Below, piece by piece: positions 47,903 to 57,119 of a DNA stretch of 64,000 nucleotides. How positions within the stretch are numbered: the first letter of the stretch is position 1; the number at the start of each line of letters is the position of its first letter. The position numbers were made by a program, and so were the translations under genes. This DNA comes from Burkholderiales bacterium. Its GTDB lineage: Bacteria > Pseudomonadota > Gammaproteobacteria > Burkholderiales > Casimicrobiaceae. Location: the NCBI GenBank assembly GCA_016790165.1, contig JAEUPL010000004.1, positions 22,007-86,006 of the forward strand. The letters are read 5' to 3'. The notes under the pieces are model-generated. The model was not told where the DNA came from. It worked only from the letters and a program-made list of their open reading frames with translations, and did not search any database.

Positions 47903-50673
47903 AGACCGGGATGTCTCCAGAAGATTGGCACACGCTACAGTCGCATTTGGACGTGCTGCTGCCGCTCGATGCATCGGCACGTCAGCAACGGCTCGACGCG
48001 ATCGCGGCGGAGGCCCCGCAGCTGGCAACGACCCTGTGTGAACTCCTGGCCACGGAGTCGCGCATGCCCGAGGCCCCCGACGTCAGGACGGTTGCAATGG
48101 CTTTCGCCAACGTCGCCGCAGGGGAGGTGCTGGGCCCGTTTGTGCTCGATACGCTGCTCGGTGAGGGCGGCAGCAGCGTGGTTTACCGCGCGCATCGGGC
48201 GAGCGACTTTTCGCAAACGGTGGCTATCAAAGTCCTGCGTTCCGTGTCCGGCAGGCAGTTCGACGCGAGGTTCCGGCAGGAGCGCGACATTCTCGCGTCG
48301 TTGAGTCATCCGAATATCGCAAGACTGTTTGACGGTGGAGCGACAGAGGATGGCCGACCCTACCTGGTTCTGGAGTACGTTGAGGGAACCGATTTTGTCA
48401 CGTGGTCCCGAGAGCCGGGGCGGTCAGTCGCCTCGGTGATCGCCGCGATGATCAAAGTCTGCGACGCCGTGGACTATGCGCACCGCCGCCTGCTGGTACA
48501 CCGTGATCTGAAACCTGCCAATATCCTGATCGATGCCGACGGTGAGCCAAAGCTGCTCGATTTCGGCGTGGCCAAGTTGCTGGAGTCGGGCGCTTCCTCC
48601 AGCGTGACACAGGACGCGCTCGCTCCGCTCACCCCGGCCTATGCGGCACCCGAGCAAGTCAGCGGCACGCCGGTGACAACGGCTACCGACGTGTATTCGC
48701 TCGGCGTCGTGTTGTTCGAAGCGTTGTGCGGTGATCATCCCTACCGTCGCGGTGACGACACGGCAGCGCAACTGCTGCACAAGGTTTCGACCGTGGAACC
48801 GCCGTGCCCCAGCGACTTCGCAGCGTCGGCGCCAGCGGGTCATGGCCGTGTGCTGATGTCGCAACCTGGTGACCTTGACCATGTTGTGCTGCATGCGATG
48901 GACAAACGGCCTGAGGCTCGCTATGCCTCCGCCGGGGCGCTGGCCGACGATCTGCGAGCCGTGCTTGCCAGCCAGCCGGTGCGCGCGCGGGCGAGGACCT
49001 GGCGCTACCTTGCGGCCCGCTTCGCTGTGCGACATCGGATCGGCGTCGCGCTGGCGGGGGTGGCGGCCATGGCGGTCGTTGCGGCGACGTCGGTCGCCCT
49101 CTGGCAAGGCTACGTGGCGTCACGCGAACGCGCGCGCGCGGAGAAGCGCTTTGACGAGGTGCGCCAATTGGCCAACCGCCTTCTGTTCCGGTACGCAGAC
49201 GGCATCAAGTCGCTCGCCGGTTCGCTGCCCGTCCAGCGGCAGCTCGTTCAGGATGCTCTCGGTTACCTTGCCGGCTTGCGCGCCGAGGCTGGCGACGATC
49301 CCGCGCTGCTGGTGGAACTCGGCAGCGCCTACGCGCGCCTGGGTGACATGCAGGGCAATTTCACCGAGGCAAACGCCGGTGATTTCGCCGGCGCTGCCCA
49401 AAGCTACGCATTGGCGCGCGAACTGCTCAACGCAGCGAGCGAGCGCGACCGTCGTCCGGTCGTCAGGGAGGCACTCGCTGAACTGTCGCTCAAAGAGGCG
49501 CACCTCGCGTATCAGCGCATCGACCATCCGCTGGCTGAGCGCAAGTATCAGGAGTCGATCGCAGCGTGGCGCGATGTGGTACGGTCCGCACCGGAGCGCG
49601 CCGATACACGACTGGCGCTGGCGGCTGCGCTTGATGCGTTCGGTGATTTTCTCGGCCGCGACGGCGGGGTGGGCAAGTCTGATCCCGCTGCGGCGCTTCC
49701 GCTCTATGCCGAGGCGCGCGGGCTGCGCGAAAAGATCGCCGAGGTATCGCCCAATCTGCCCGGCCTGCAGCTTGCGATCTATGAGAGTGAGTTACGCGAC
49801 GGTGAAAGTGCTTGGGCGCAAGGGCGCAAGGCGGACGCGGTCGGGCTCTTCGAGCGTGCGTTGACCCGCATTCGTCGCATCGCCGCAGCAGAGCCGGACA
49901 ATGGTTATCGGCAGCGCGAGGTCGGGCTGGTGCTGACACGTCTGGTGCCGGCGTACGAGGCCGTCGATCGGCTCGATGCGTCGATCAGCGTGGCGATTGA
50001 AGCGGCAGGCATCACCCAGCGCATGCTCGCGGCGGATCCCGGCAACGAGGCGATGCGAGCGGCGGTCACGTCAAGCGCAGGGTGGGCGGCGCGGCAACTC
50101 ATGCGGGCGGGTCGCTTTGACGAAGCGGCCCCGTTTGTCGCGACGGAAATGACGGTGGCGAAGACGCGTCTTGCCGCCGCACCGGACAATATCGATGTCC
50201 AGGCGACGGTCGCGCTCGCGCACCGTCGCGCTGGCAACCTGGCGTACGGGCGTCGCGACTTTGATGCGGCGATCGCCGCGCACCAGCAGGCGCGTGCGAT
50301 GCAGGTCAAGTTTCGCGGCAGCGCGCCGGAGAATGACATGGCCGCCGCGCTATCACTCATGCACGCTGGGCGGGCGCAGCTCGCCGCAAAGCGGGGTGCG
50401 GACGCGTACCGAACCCTGCAGCAGGCTGCCGCCGAAATGCGCGCGCTCGTGAGCACGCATCCAACGACCCGCTTCAAGGACGAGCTGGTCGGCGCATTGA
50501 ATTTGCTCGGTGACGCGGCGCTGAACACGCCGAAGCCGGCGACCACTGCCAGTGCTGCCTGGCGTGAGGCACTCGCGTTGATTGACGGCGAGGCAGCGCG
50601 ACGGGCGCTGGCTGCTTCTGAGCTTCAACTGCGCGAAGCCATCGCCAACAAACTGGCGCGCGTTCAGGGCTAA
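47899..50673 (+). CDS. Ser/Thr protein kinase with C-terminal TPR-like region
   Basis: A 924-residue eukaryote-type kinase. The glycine loop is LGEGGSSVVYRA, the ATP lysine is in VAIKVL, the catalytic loop is VHRDLKPANILID and the activation-segment motif DFGVAKL. A single membrane helix (GVALAGVAAMAVVAATSVALW) near residue 385 separates the kinase from a large periplasmic helical repeat region (TPR-like). It is coupled to the ECF sigma gene by ATGA overlap, so a signalling pair is likely. Confidence 0.92.
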   Translation: MKTGMSPEDWHTLQSHLDVLLPLDASARQQRLDAIAAEAPQLATTLCELLATESRMPEAPDVRTVAMAFANVAAGEVLGPFVLDTLLGEGGSSVVYRAHRASDFSQTVAIKVLRSVSGRQFDARFRQERDILASLSHPNIARLFDGGATEDGRPYLVLEYVEGTDFVTWSREPGRSVASVIAAMIKVCDAVDYAHRRLLVHRDLKPANILIDADGEPKLLDFGVAKLLESGASSSVTQDALAPLTPAYAAPEQVSGTPVTTATDVYSLGVVLFEALCGDHPYRRGDDTAAQLLHKVSTVEPPCPSDFAASAPAGHGRVLMSQPGDLDHVVLHAMDKRPEARYASAGALADDLRAVLASQPVRARARTWRYLAARFAVRHRIGVALAGVAAMAVVAATSVALWQGYVASRERARAEKRFDEVRQLANRLLFRYADGIKSLAGSLPVQRQLVQDALGYLAGLRAEAGDDPALLVELGSAYARLGDMQGNFTEANAGDFAGAAQSYALARELLNAASERDRRPVVREALAELSLKEAHLAYQRIDHPLAERKYQESIAAWRDVVRSAPERADTRLALAAALDAFGDFLGRDGGVGKSDPAAALPLYAEARGLREKIAEVSPNLPGLQLAIYESELRDGESAWAQGRKADAVGLFERALTRIRRIAAAEPDNGYRQREVGLVLTRLVPAYEAVDRLDASISVAIEAAGITQRMLAADPGNEAMRAAVTSSAGWAARQLMRAGRFDEAAPFVATEMTVAKTRLAAAPDNIDVQATVALAHRRAGNLAYGRRDFDAAIAAHQQARAMQVKFRGSAPENDMAAALSLMHAGRAQLAAKRGADAYRTLQQAAAEMRALVSTHPTTRFKDELVGALNLLGDAALNTPKPATTASAAWREALALIDGEAARRALAASELQLREAIANKLARVQG

Positions 50674-50732
50674 CGCTTCAGGGTAAGCAACACGGCGGTG
50701 GCGATCATGGCAAGTGGTCACCCCAGCCCTAG

Positions 50733-51326
50733 TCACCAGCGTCCGTTGATCGAAAGGCCCTTGTTCAGTGCGCAGTTGCCGCCCGTGATCTTGCCGCGCT
50801 CGTCGAGCACGCGGAAGTTGCCGCCACTTTGGCGCTGGTAGCTGAGGCCTTTGCCGGGCCCGGAGACCAGACGCAGGACACCGGTTCGCGAGTCAAACGT
50901 ATAGCTGCCACGCTTGCCGTCGACGTTTCGGTACGTACTGCCATCAACAATGCCGAAATAGGCACCGGTGAACAAACCGATTCCGGGCAGCGAGCAGCGG
51001 TAAACACTGCCCGGCACCAGCGCGCCGCTGCCGGTCGCAGAGTAGCCCGCAGGACGGGGCGGTGCCGGTTTGACGTCGCCACCCATGTTCCACCACAGAT
51101 CACGCCCGTCTTCCGTTCTCCAGAAGCACGCCCCACGGCGGTCCGGAGCGCTGCCTTTCGCAGTGACCCGGGTGTCGCCGGCGAAGCCCTTGATCACGTA
51201 TTCGGCGCCGGCAGGCGGGCAAGCGGCTTCGGCGACCGACGCCAGCGTGCCGACGACTGCTGCCAGCGTCAGCCCCCTCAATGCGCACGGTTGACCGGCA
51301 GCGCGTTCTCGTTTGGATGATCGCAT
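50733..51326 (-). CDS. secreted protein of unknown function, 197 aa
   Basis: A signal peptide (LRGLTLAAVVGTLASVAEA) precedes a mature domain with six or so cysteines and repeated aromatic-Gly patterns (CFWRTEDGRDLWWNMGG, GLFTGAYFGIVDGSTYRN, GSYTFDSRTGVLRLVSG). The ATG at 51326 shares its A with the TGA stop of the IPTL-CTERM gene (TGATG), so the two are co-translated. No known family was recognised. Confidence 0.75.
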   Translation of the reverse strand: MRSSKRERAAGQPCALRGLTLAAVVGTLASVAEAACPPAGAEYVIKGFAGDTRVTAKGSAPDRRGACFWRTEDGRDLWWNMGGDVKPAPPRPAGYSATGSGALVPGSVYRCSLPGIGLFTGAYFGIVDGSTYRNVDGKRGSYTFDSRTGVLRLVSGPGKGLSYQRQSGGNFRVLDERGKITGGNCALNKGLSINGRW

Positions 51327-51913
51327 CACGCGCCCCAGCGTCGCCGCAATGCCAGCAAAGCGGCCAGGCCGATCACCGCGCCGAGCGCGCCAAGGCCCCG
51401 TGCATCCAGGGTGGGGATCACCGCCGGGGCAGCCGCGGCTTGCGAGGTGCGCACCCGCGCGGTGCCGCCCCAGCCGACCAGCGTCCCGTTGTTGCAACCT
51501 CCAACCACGCCCTCGGTGCGAATCGCGACGGTGTGGCTGCCCGGCGTCACCGGTCCGAGGCTGATGAAACCCGTGCTCTGGTTGGCGGCCAGTGGCGCCG
51601 GCGACGTGTAGGCGGGGCTTGCGCTATTGCCGTCCAGCTCAAAGCGGACGTACATGCTTGAGCAATGGCCCGCGCTGGTGGTGAACTCCACGTCCAGTGT
51701 GCCGGTGGTGGTGACCGCGATGGGATACGACGTTGCGGACAGCTGGATGCCGGTCGCATTGCCGGTCGTGATCGAGATGCCGGAATAGGTCGTGGTGTTG
51801 ATTTGTTGCGCCGCAACAATGCCAGGCACACTGCAAAGTGCAACAAAGAACAGCGGGGTCAGAAGGCCGCGCAGGCGGTGCGCGAGGGAAGTCATGGGGG
51901 CAGGGCGCGACAT
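51326..51913 (-). CDS. IPTL-CTERM sorting-domain protein
   Basis: A 195-residue exported protein. The signal peptide is LLTPLFFVALCSVPGIVAAQQ, the middle is a beta-rich domain (SGISITTGNATGIQLSATSYPIAV, GPVTPGSHTVAIRTEG), and the C-terminus has the tripartite sorting signal V-I-P-T-L followed by a Gly/Ala/Leu helix (GALGAVIGLAALLAL) and the basic end RRRWGA. Such signals direct processing by an exosortase/archaeosortase-like system in Burkholderiales. GGAGA precedes the ATG at 51913. No sorting enzyme lies in this window. Confidence 0.85.
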   Translation of the reverse strand: MSRPAPMTSLAHRLRGLLTPLFFVALCSVPGIVAAQQINTTTYSGISITTGNATGIQLSATSYPIAVTTTGTLDVEFTTSAGHCSSMYVRFELDGNSASPAYTSPAPLAANQSTGFISLGPVTPGSHTVAIRTEGVVGGCNNGTLVGWGGTARVRTSQAAAAPAVIPTLDARGLGALGAVIGLAALLALRRRWGA

Positions 51914-52051
51914 ACGTTCTCCGGTGTTAGCGAGGTGGAGCAACGCCGTTCGGTCGCAATGACCGCCCGCGCATTGCGCCGTCAACAGCACACGCACGGA
52001 AACGCGCCGAAACCGCTCATCGTCGGCGAACTTTTTCTCGGGAAGCTGCGC

Positions 52052-52411
52052 TTATCCGCGCAGACCGAGGCAGTTCCCCCAGGGGTCACGCACCTGGCAC
52101 ATGCGTTCGTCGTTCTCGATCACGCCGGGGCCGCGGTAGAGCGTGGCGCCGAGCGATTGCAGGTGTGCGAGCGTCGCGTCGAAATCGTCCGTCGCCCAAT
52201 AGACGACGCTGCCGGCGGCACCGGCGGAGACTTTTTCATCGGCGGGATGAATTTCGATCTGCACGCCGTCAAGCTCAAGACATTCAAACTCGCCGCCGTG
52301 CCAGACGATGCGCTTGCGCTCAGCGCTCGGAAAGGCGCACGCGTACCACGACATCGCCGCAGCGGTGTCGGCGGCGTGGATCATGATGGCGCGGATGGGG
52401 TTGGGTGTCAT
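52052..52411 (-). CDS. VOC (glyoxalase-fold) family protein
   Basis: A 119-residue single-module vicinal-oxygen-chelate protein (MIHAADTAAAMSWYACAF, ECLELDGVQIEIHPADEK, WATDDFDATLAHLQSLGATLYRGPG, QVRDPWGNCLGLRG). Family members are metal-dependent enzymes or binders; the substrate is unknown. The start at 52411 overlaps the stop of the membrane protein gene upstream by 4 nt, so it belongs to a three-gene operon with thyA. Confidence 0.85.
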   Translation of the reverse strand: MTPNPIRAIMIHAADTAAAMSWYACAFPSAERKRIVWHGGEFECLELDGVQIEIHPADEKVSAGAAGSVVYWATDDFDATLAHLQSLGATLYRGPGVIENDERMCQVRDPWGNCLGLRG

Positions 52412-52851
52412 GCAGGAAGAGTCGTTCGCCGACTTCGACAAAAACCGCTGCCAGCCAGCGCGGACAGTGCAATCGCCGCATTTGTTAACAGCATGTAGCC
52501 GAGCGGTCGCGATGGCTGGCCCGAAACGTAAATGGCCCCAACAGACATGGCGAGGGCGGCAATCCAGATGGCCAACTCCGCCAAGTAGCCGCGCGGCAAC
52601 AGGCGTGCGACGAGCCAACCGAGTGCGAACGACGGTACGGCGGCGATCATGAGCACTGTTACTTCAAGCACACGCATCGCAACGTGGAACCACGCCACCG
52701 AACTCAGGAAGTTTCCGGCAAGCGCACCGGTCAGACTACCCAGGCCAACGATCACCTGCAGTTGAATGAACGACATCGCCACCCAGCATGCCGTGGCCGT
52801 TGCGAGCGCTTGCAGCGCATCGATCACAAGGCGTTGGCGCACCGCCATCAC
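52408..52851 (-). CDS. small integral membrane protein, 147 aa
   Basis: Four hydrophobic helices ([75 protein letters not shown]). No motif identifies it. It overlaps both the thyA stop and the VOC start by 4 nt, so all three are co-translated. Confidence 0.72.
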   Translation of the reverse strand: MMAVRQRLVIDALQALATATACWVAMSFIQLQVIVGLGSLTGALAGNFLSSVAWFHVAMRVLEVTVLMIAAVPSFALGWLVARLLPRGYLAELAIWIAALAMSVGAIYVSGQPSRPLGYMLLTNAAIALSALAGSGFCRSRRTTLPA

Positions 52852-53678
52852 ACGGCCACCGGTGCCTTGATCGCCGCATGACTCTGATACCCAACAATCT
52901 CAAAGTCCTCGTACGCGTAGTCAAAGATTGACGCCGGTTTGCGCTTGATATTGAGCGTGGGCGGCGGGTCGATGGGGGTGCGGGTGAGTTGCAGATCGAC
53001 CTGCTCGAAGTGGTTGTTGTAGATGTGGCAGTCGCCGCCGGTCCAGATGAATTCGCCGACCTCGAGATCGCATTGCTGCGCGAGCATGTGGGTGAGCAGG
53101 GCGTAACTCGCGATGTTGAACGGCACGCCGAGGAAGAGGTCGGCGCTGCGCTGGTAGAGCTGGCAGGAGAGCTTGCCGTCGGCGACGTAGAACTGGAAGA
53201 AGGCGTGGCAGGGCATCAGCGCCATCTTCGACAGTTCGCTCACGTTCCAGGCGCTGACGATGATGCGGCGTGAATCGGGGTTGCTCTTGAGCTGATTGAC
53301 CACCTCGGCAATCTGATCGATGTGGCCGCCGTCGGGGGTGGGCCAGCTGCGCCATTGCACGCCGTAGACAGGGCCGAGATCGCCGTCGGGTTTGGCCCAT
53401 TCGTCCCAGATGGTGACGCCACGCTCCTGTAACCACTTCGCATTGCTATCGCCCCGGAGAAACCAGAGCAGCTCGTAGGCGATGGCTTTCCAGAACACCT
53501 TTTTGGTGGTGATCAGCGGAAAGCCGCGCTGCAAATCAAAGCGCAACTGCGCGCCGAAGGTGGAGAGCGTGCCGGTGCCGGTGCGGTCGGTCTTGACCGC
53601 GCCCTGCGTGCGCACGTGACGCAGCAGGTCGAGGTAGGGTTGTTCGAGTGGGGCGAGTGAGGTCGTGGCTGACTGCAT
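52848..53678 (-). CDS. thyA: thymidylate synthase
   Basis: A 276-residue enzyme making dTMP from dUMP with methylene-tetrahydrofolate. It has [33 protein letters not shown], the catalytic cysteine in [36 protein letters not shown], and [17 protein letters not shown]. Slightly longer than the E. coli protein. Confidence 0.97.
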   Translation of the reverse strand: MQSATTSLAPLEQPYLDLLRHVRTQGAVKTDRTGTGTLSTFGAQLRFDLQRGFPLITTKKVFWKAIAYELLWFLRGDSNAKWLQERGVTIWDEWAKPDGDLGPVYGVQWRSWPTPDGGHIDQIAEVVNQLKSNPDSRRIIVSAWNVSELSKMALMPCHAFFQFYVADGKLSCQLYQRSADLFLGVPFNIASYALLTHMLAQQCDLEVGEFIWTGGDCHIYNNHFEQVDLQLTRTPIDPPPTLNIKRKPASIFDYAYEDFEIVGYQSHAAIKAPVAV

Positions 53679-53967
53679 GGTGCACAGTGTAGATGGCGCG
53701 CTTCGTCTACCTCGCCCCGCGGAGCCGGAGTCCTTACTGATTTATGGCTTTTTCCTGAGCGCCAGGCCAGGAGAGGGTTAGAACAACAATTTAGGGCAAT
53801 GTCGACTTTACAAAAAACATGGCTGTACGCTACTACTGATAGCCGTTCCTGGCGGAAAGTTGATGATCGTAGTTGCCGACTATCCACCCGCCCCCAGCCA
53901 CCGATGCCCATGCGCTATCGAGGCAGCGATTCACGCAACACCGGGCGATGCGGTTTTGCAAACCCGG

Positions 53968-55239
53968 TCAGTCGCCAATACGCTGGCCGGGGATCGCAGG
54001 AGGCATCACGCGGTTCTTCCCGCCGTGCTTCGCGGCGTACATGGCGGAATCCGCGAACTGTAGTAGCGCCACTGGGTCGCAGGTATCGGTGGGTGCGACG
54101 GCGTAGCCGATACTGGCGCTGACATTGGTGCCATTGGCTCGAGCCGTAGATTCGACGGTCGTGCGGAGTTTCTCGGCCAACGCTGGCGCCTTGGCATGAC
54201 CGCAGTCGCGGGCCAGCACCAGAAATTCGTCGCCGCCAAAGCGGCCAACGGCATCCTCGGCGCGGACAGCGTCGCGCAGTGCCGCCGCGATGGCCACCAA
54301 CAGCCGGTCGCCAGCATGGTGCCCTTGCTGATCGTTGACCGCCTTGAAGCCATTGAGGTCGATAAAGAAAAGGGCGTACTCGCGCGTCGGCTCAGTCAGT
54401 GAATATTCGATGTAGGACATCATCGTCTGCCGGCTCAACGCATCGGTCAGTGCATCACGCTCCAGGCTACGGCGCAGCCGCTCTTGCGTCGAAGTCAGTT
54501 CGTGCACGTCGATCGACAGCGTGTAGACGCCGACTACCCGCCCAGCGTCGTCAAAGTCCGGAACGTAACTGGTGCGCATCCAGCGGGGGCCGCCCACGAT
54601 GCCACGCACCAATCGCGAAAAGTGGGCCGGCTCGCCGGCCAGTGCCTTGTCGTAATAGGGCTTCTGCTCCAGCCAGATTGCTTCGCCGCGCACCTCGCTG
54701 ACGTGACGGCCGAGCGCGTTTTCGCCAACGGCGCCGACCATGTCGCGCCAGGCGCGGTTGACGAAGCGTAGCCGGCACTCGATATCCAGATAAACCAGCG
54801 GCATCGGGATGTTGTCGGTGAAGCGGTCCAGTCGTCGACGCGCAGCGATCAGGGCGTCGCGCTGGACGACGTCCTGGTGAATGTCGGTGGCGAGGGTGAA
54901 GACTGAGGCCACGGTGCCATCTGCTCCGACTTCCGGGAACACCTGGATTCGGACCCAGCGTTCCGGATGCGGGGCGTGTGTAAGCAGACGCTCATAGCTG
55001 CTGGCCTCGCCGCAGAACGCTCGCTCGAACGCGGGGCGAGCCGCCTGCCATGCCCTCTCGCCGAAAAGCGTCGCCAGCGTACTTCCGAGCAAAGCCTCCT
55101 GCGGGCGGCCGGCCCACGCAAGATAGGGAGTGTTGCAAAAAATCAGGCGGGCATCGCGATCCCAGCGACCGATCGGGAGCGCGACGACATTGGCCAGCCG
55201 TTCGAACTGCGATATCTGCGCGGCGACTGGCTTTTGCAT
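53968..55239 (-). CDS. PAS-PAS-GGDEF diguanylate cyclase
   Basis: A 423-residue soluble signalling enzyme making c-di-GMP. Two PAS domains (ANVVALPIGRWDRDARLIFCNTPYLAW and IPMPLVYLDIECRLRFVNRAWRDMVG, with PAC-like ends) precede a GGDEF domain (RDALTDALSRQTMM, FFIDLNGFKAVNDQQGHHAGDRLL, the intact active motif RFGGDEFLVLARD). The ATG at 55239 has AGGAGGT 9 nt upstream, so the longer frame to 55305 is not used. PAS ligands are unknown. Confidence 0.93.
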   Translation of the reverse strand: MQKPVAAQISQFERLANVVALPIGRWDRDARLIFCNTPYLAWAGRPQEALLGSTLATLFGERAWQAARPAFERAFCGEASSYERLLTHAPHPERWVRIQVFPEVGADGTVASVFTLATDIHQDVVQRDALIAARRRLDRFTDNIPMPLVYLDIECRLRFVNRAWRDMVGAVGENALGRHVSEVRGEAIWLEQKPYYDKALAGEPAHFSRLVRGIVGGPRWMRTSYVPDFDDAGRVVGVYTLSIDVHELTSTQERLRRSLERDALTDALSRQTMMSYIEYSLTEPTREYALFFIDLNGFKAVNDQQGHHAGDRLLVAIAAALRDAVRAEDAVGRFGGDEFLVLARDCGHAKAPALAEKLRTTVESTARANGTNVSASIGYAVAPTDTCDPVALLQFADSAMYAAKHGGKNRVMPPAIPGQRIGD

Positions 55240-55335
55240 GGACGCGTGACCTCCTGATTCAGGCAGGCGTGATTCAGCGGCTGCGGCTAGCGCCGCGATG
55301 AGCATAACGCACGAGCCGATGGCTCACGATCACAC

Positions 55336-55977
55336 TCAGGTGAGTCCGATCGCCACGATGTCGCGGTAATTCTTCATCGACTGCAACTGGTCATACCAGC
55401 GCCAGACGTTGGTCAGTTTGGGGCGGCAATGCTCCAGCCCGACCTTGCCGAGTGGCAGCTCCATCCAGGTGTAGGCCAGGATGCCGAGTGGCACGTCGCC
55501 CATCGTGAAGTCGTCACCCGCCAGCCATTTCGTTCGTCCGAGCTGTTGATCGACGATTTGCCAGATTTCGCTCGAGCGCGCGATGTTGCGTCGGATCATG
55601 TCGAGATCCCATTCCTGCTCCGGGGAGCGTATGAGCTGCATAAAGGGCGGACCGAGCGCCGGCCCCATCGTGCCCTGCTGAAAGTCCATCCAGCGATCCG
55701 CCGCGCCGCGCACCCTGAGATCGGCGGGCCAAAACGGCGCTCTTGGATGTTTGGCGCAGAGATAACGCACGATGGCGTTCGATTCCCAGAGAACAAAGCC
55801 GTCATCGTCGATCACGGGAATCAACCCCATCGGGTTCATGGCGCGGTATTCGTCGGTGTTGTTCACGCCGAAATGCAGCCCGGCGTCGATGCGTTCATAG
55901 GGAATGTCGAGTTCGGCGCAGGCCCAGCGCACCTTCTTGACATTGGATGAATTGACTCGGCCCCAGAGTTTCAGCAT
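55336..55977 (-). CDS. glutathione S-transferase family protein
   Basis: A 213-residue protein. The thioredoxin-like N-domain (MLKLWGRVNSSNVKKVRWACAELDIPYE, the cis-Pro LIPVIDDDGFVLWESNAIVRYL) and the helical C-domain (DDFTMGDVPLGILAYTWMELPLG) match bacterial GSTs. The motif WGRVNSSNVKK is of the type with a serine-or-asparagine active site. The substrate is unknown. Confidence 0.9.
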   Translation of the reverse strand: MLKLWGRVNSSNVKKVRWACAELDIPYERIDAGLHFGVNNTDEYRAMNPMGLIPVIDDDGFVLWESNAIVRYLCAKHPRAPFWPADLRVRGAADRWMDFQQGTMGPALGPPFMQLIRSPEQEWDLDMIRRNIARSSEIWQIVDQQLGRTKWLAGDDFTMGDVPLGILAYTWMELPLGKVGLEHCRPKLTNVWRWYDQLQSMKNYRDIVAIGLT

Positions 55978-56089
55978 GGCGAGGATGGGTTTCGGCGTCA
56001 ACCAGTGTCTTCCGGCGGCGGCTGTACGCAAGCTCCGGTAGACCGGTTGATCAGGTTAAATGTGCGTACATCGTAACCGCTAGTTGCTC

Positions 56090-56848
56090 ATGAGACGTTC
56101 CGCCGTTTTGTTCCTGCCGCTGATCTTCACCGTTTTCATGGGCGCGTGCCGACAGACTGACCTTGGCGAAGGTGGCAGCAAAGTCTCGGGCTCCGCTGGA
56201 CCGGCCGGCGCGCAAGGCGCAGCGAAAGAACTGCTCACGTGCGATAACCCGATTGGCACCATCTCACTTGCCGAGAGCCCGAACGGCTACGCCGTACTGA
56301 CGCAATACCAGTTGCCGCCCACGCCGTTGCCGTTGATTCGCGTGATGATGCAGCAGAGCAACTGCTTTCGGGTGGTTGATCGATCCGCGGGACTGCGCGG
56401 TGCGGTGACGGAGCAGGAACTCAAGGAAGCAGGCATCCTGAAAGCGGACACCGTACCGAAGAAAGGAGAGGGAATTGGGGCAACCATGACGCTGACGCCA
56501 TCACTGAGCTTCAGCGAGAACAACGCGGGTGGCGGCATCGCGGCCATCTTGAGTGCCATCCCGGCACTACGCGATTGGGCGGGCGTCGCCAGTGGCGTAA
56601 AGATCAAGGAGGCGCAGGTCGTGCTGCTGCTCACCGACAATCAGACCACCGAACAGCTTGCAGCAGCCACGGGCTCGGCCAGAGCGACCGATCTGGGTGT
56701 CGGCGGCCTCGTGATCGGCAAAGTGATCGGAGGCGCAGCGGGTTGGGGAATCACGAACGAAGGAAAGGTCGTCGCGGCGGCATTTCTTGACGCTCACAAT
56801 CGCCTGGTTCAGCAGGCGCGAGCATTGCCCGTACGCAAGGCTGATTGA
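56090..56848 (+). CDS. CsgG/HfaB-like lipoprotein
   Basis: A 252-residue secreted lipoprotein. The signal (LFLPLIFTVFMGAC) ends in a lipobox-like M-G-A-C. The mature part has LPLIRVMMQQSNCFRVVDR, KKGEGIGATMTLTPSLSFSENNAGGG and LTDNQTTEQLAAATGSARATDLGVGG, resembling CsgG/HfaB outer-membrane secretion or holdfast lipoproteins. The ATG at 56090 follows a TTG at 56084. No curli genes are beside it, so the job is uncertain. Confidence 0.7.
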   Translation: MRRSAVLFLPLIFTVFMGACRQTDLGEGGSKVSGSAGPAGAQGAAKELLTCDNPIGTISLAESPNGYAVLTQYQLPPTPLPLIRVMMQQSNCFRVVDRSAGLRGAVTEQELKEAGILKADTVPKKGEGIGATMTLTPSLSFSENNAGGGIAAILSAIPALRDWAGVASGVKIKEAQVVLLLTDNQTTEQLAAATGSARATDLGVGGLVIGKVIGGAAGWGITNEGKVVAAAFLDAHNRLVQQARALPVRKAD

Positions 56849-56866
56849 TGCGCACCAGTAACCGCT

Positions 56867-56922
56867 AGGGAAACGCTGAACGACTCCCACGCGAGCCGCG
56901 CGGACTTATTCAGCGTTTCCCT
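56867..56922. repeat. 56-bp inverted repeat, possible solo IS ends
   Basis: AGGGAAACGCTGAA (56867-56880) and TTCAGCGTTTCCCT (56909-56922) are perfect inverted repeats around a 28-nt centre, with partial matches continuing inward (GACTCC / GGACTT). It may be a terminator-like hairpin or a tiny transposon remnant; there is no T-run. Confidence 0.6.
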
Positions 56923-57119
56923 GGCTTCAGCCTGCGATCGGGCGCGGCGTCGAATGATCTCCGTTCGCGGGGAGGCCTGCCGCACGGGTTGATGACGCAC
57001 GCTGGCCGATGCACTGCGGGTTGCCGACGAAAGGCCCCGGCTGCGCTCGATCCGTAGTGATAAAGTCGCCAGCCTCAGTGCTTTGTCGCGCCAGTCGCGC
57101 GCGTTCTGTTTTCTGCAAT

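Noticed and set aside
47309-48028. N-terminal extension of the helicase frame
   Set aside because: It is antisense to the sigma factor and kinase genes and reads as low-complexity His/Arg/Gln sequence; helicase homology starts just after 47308.
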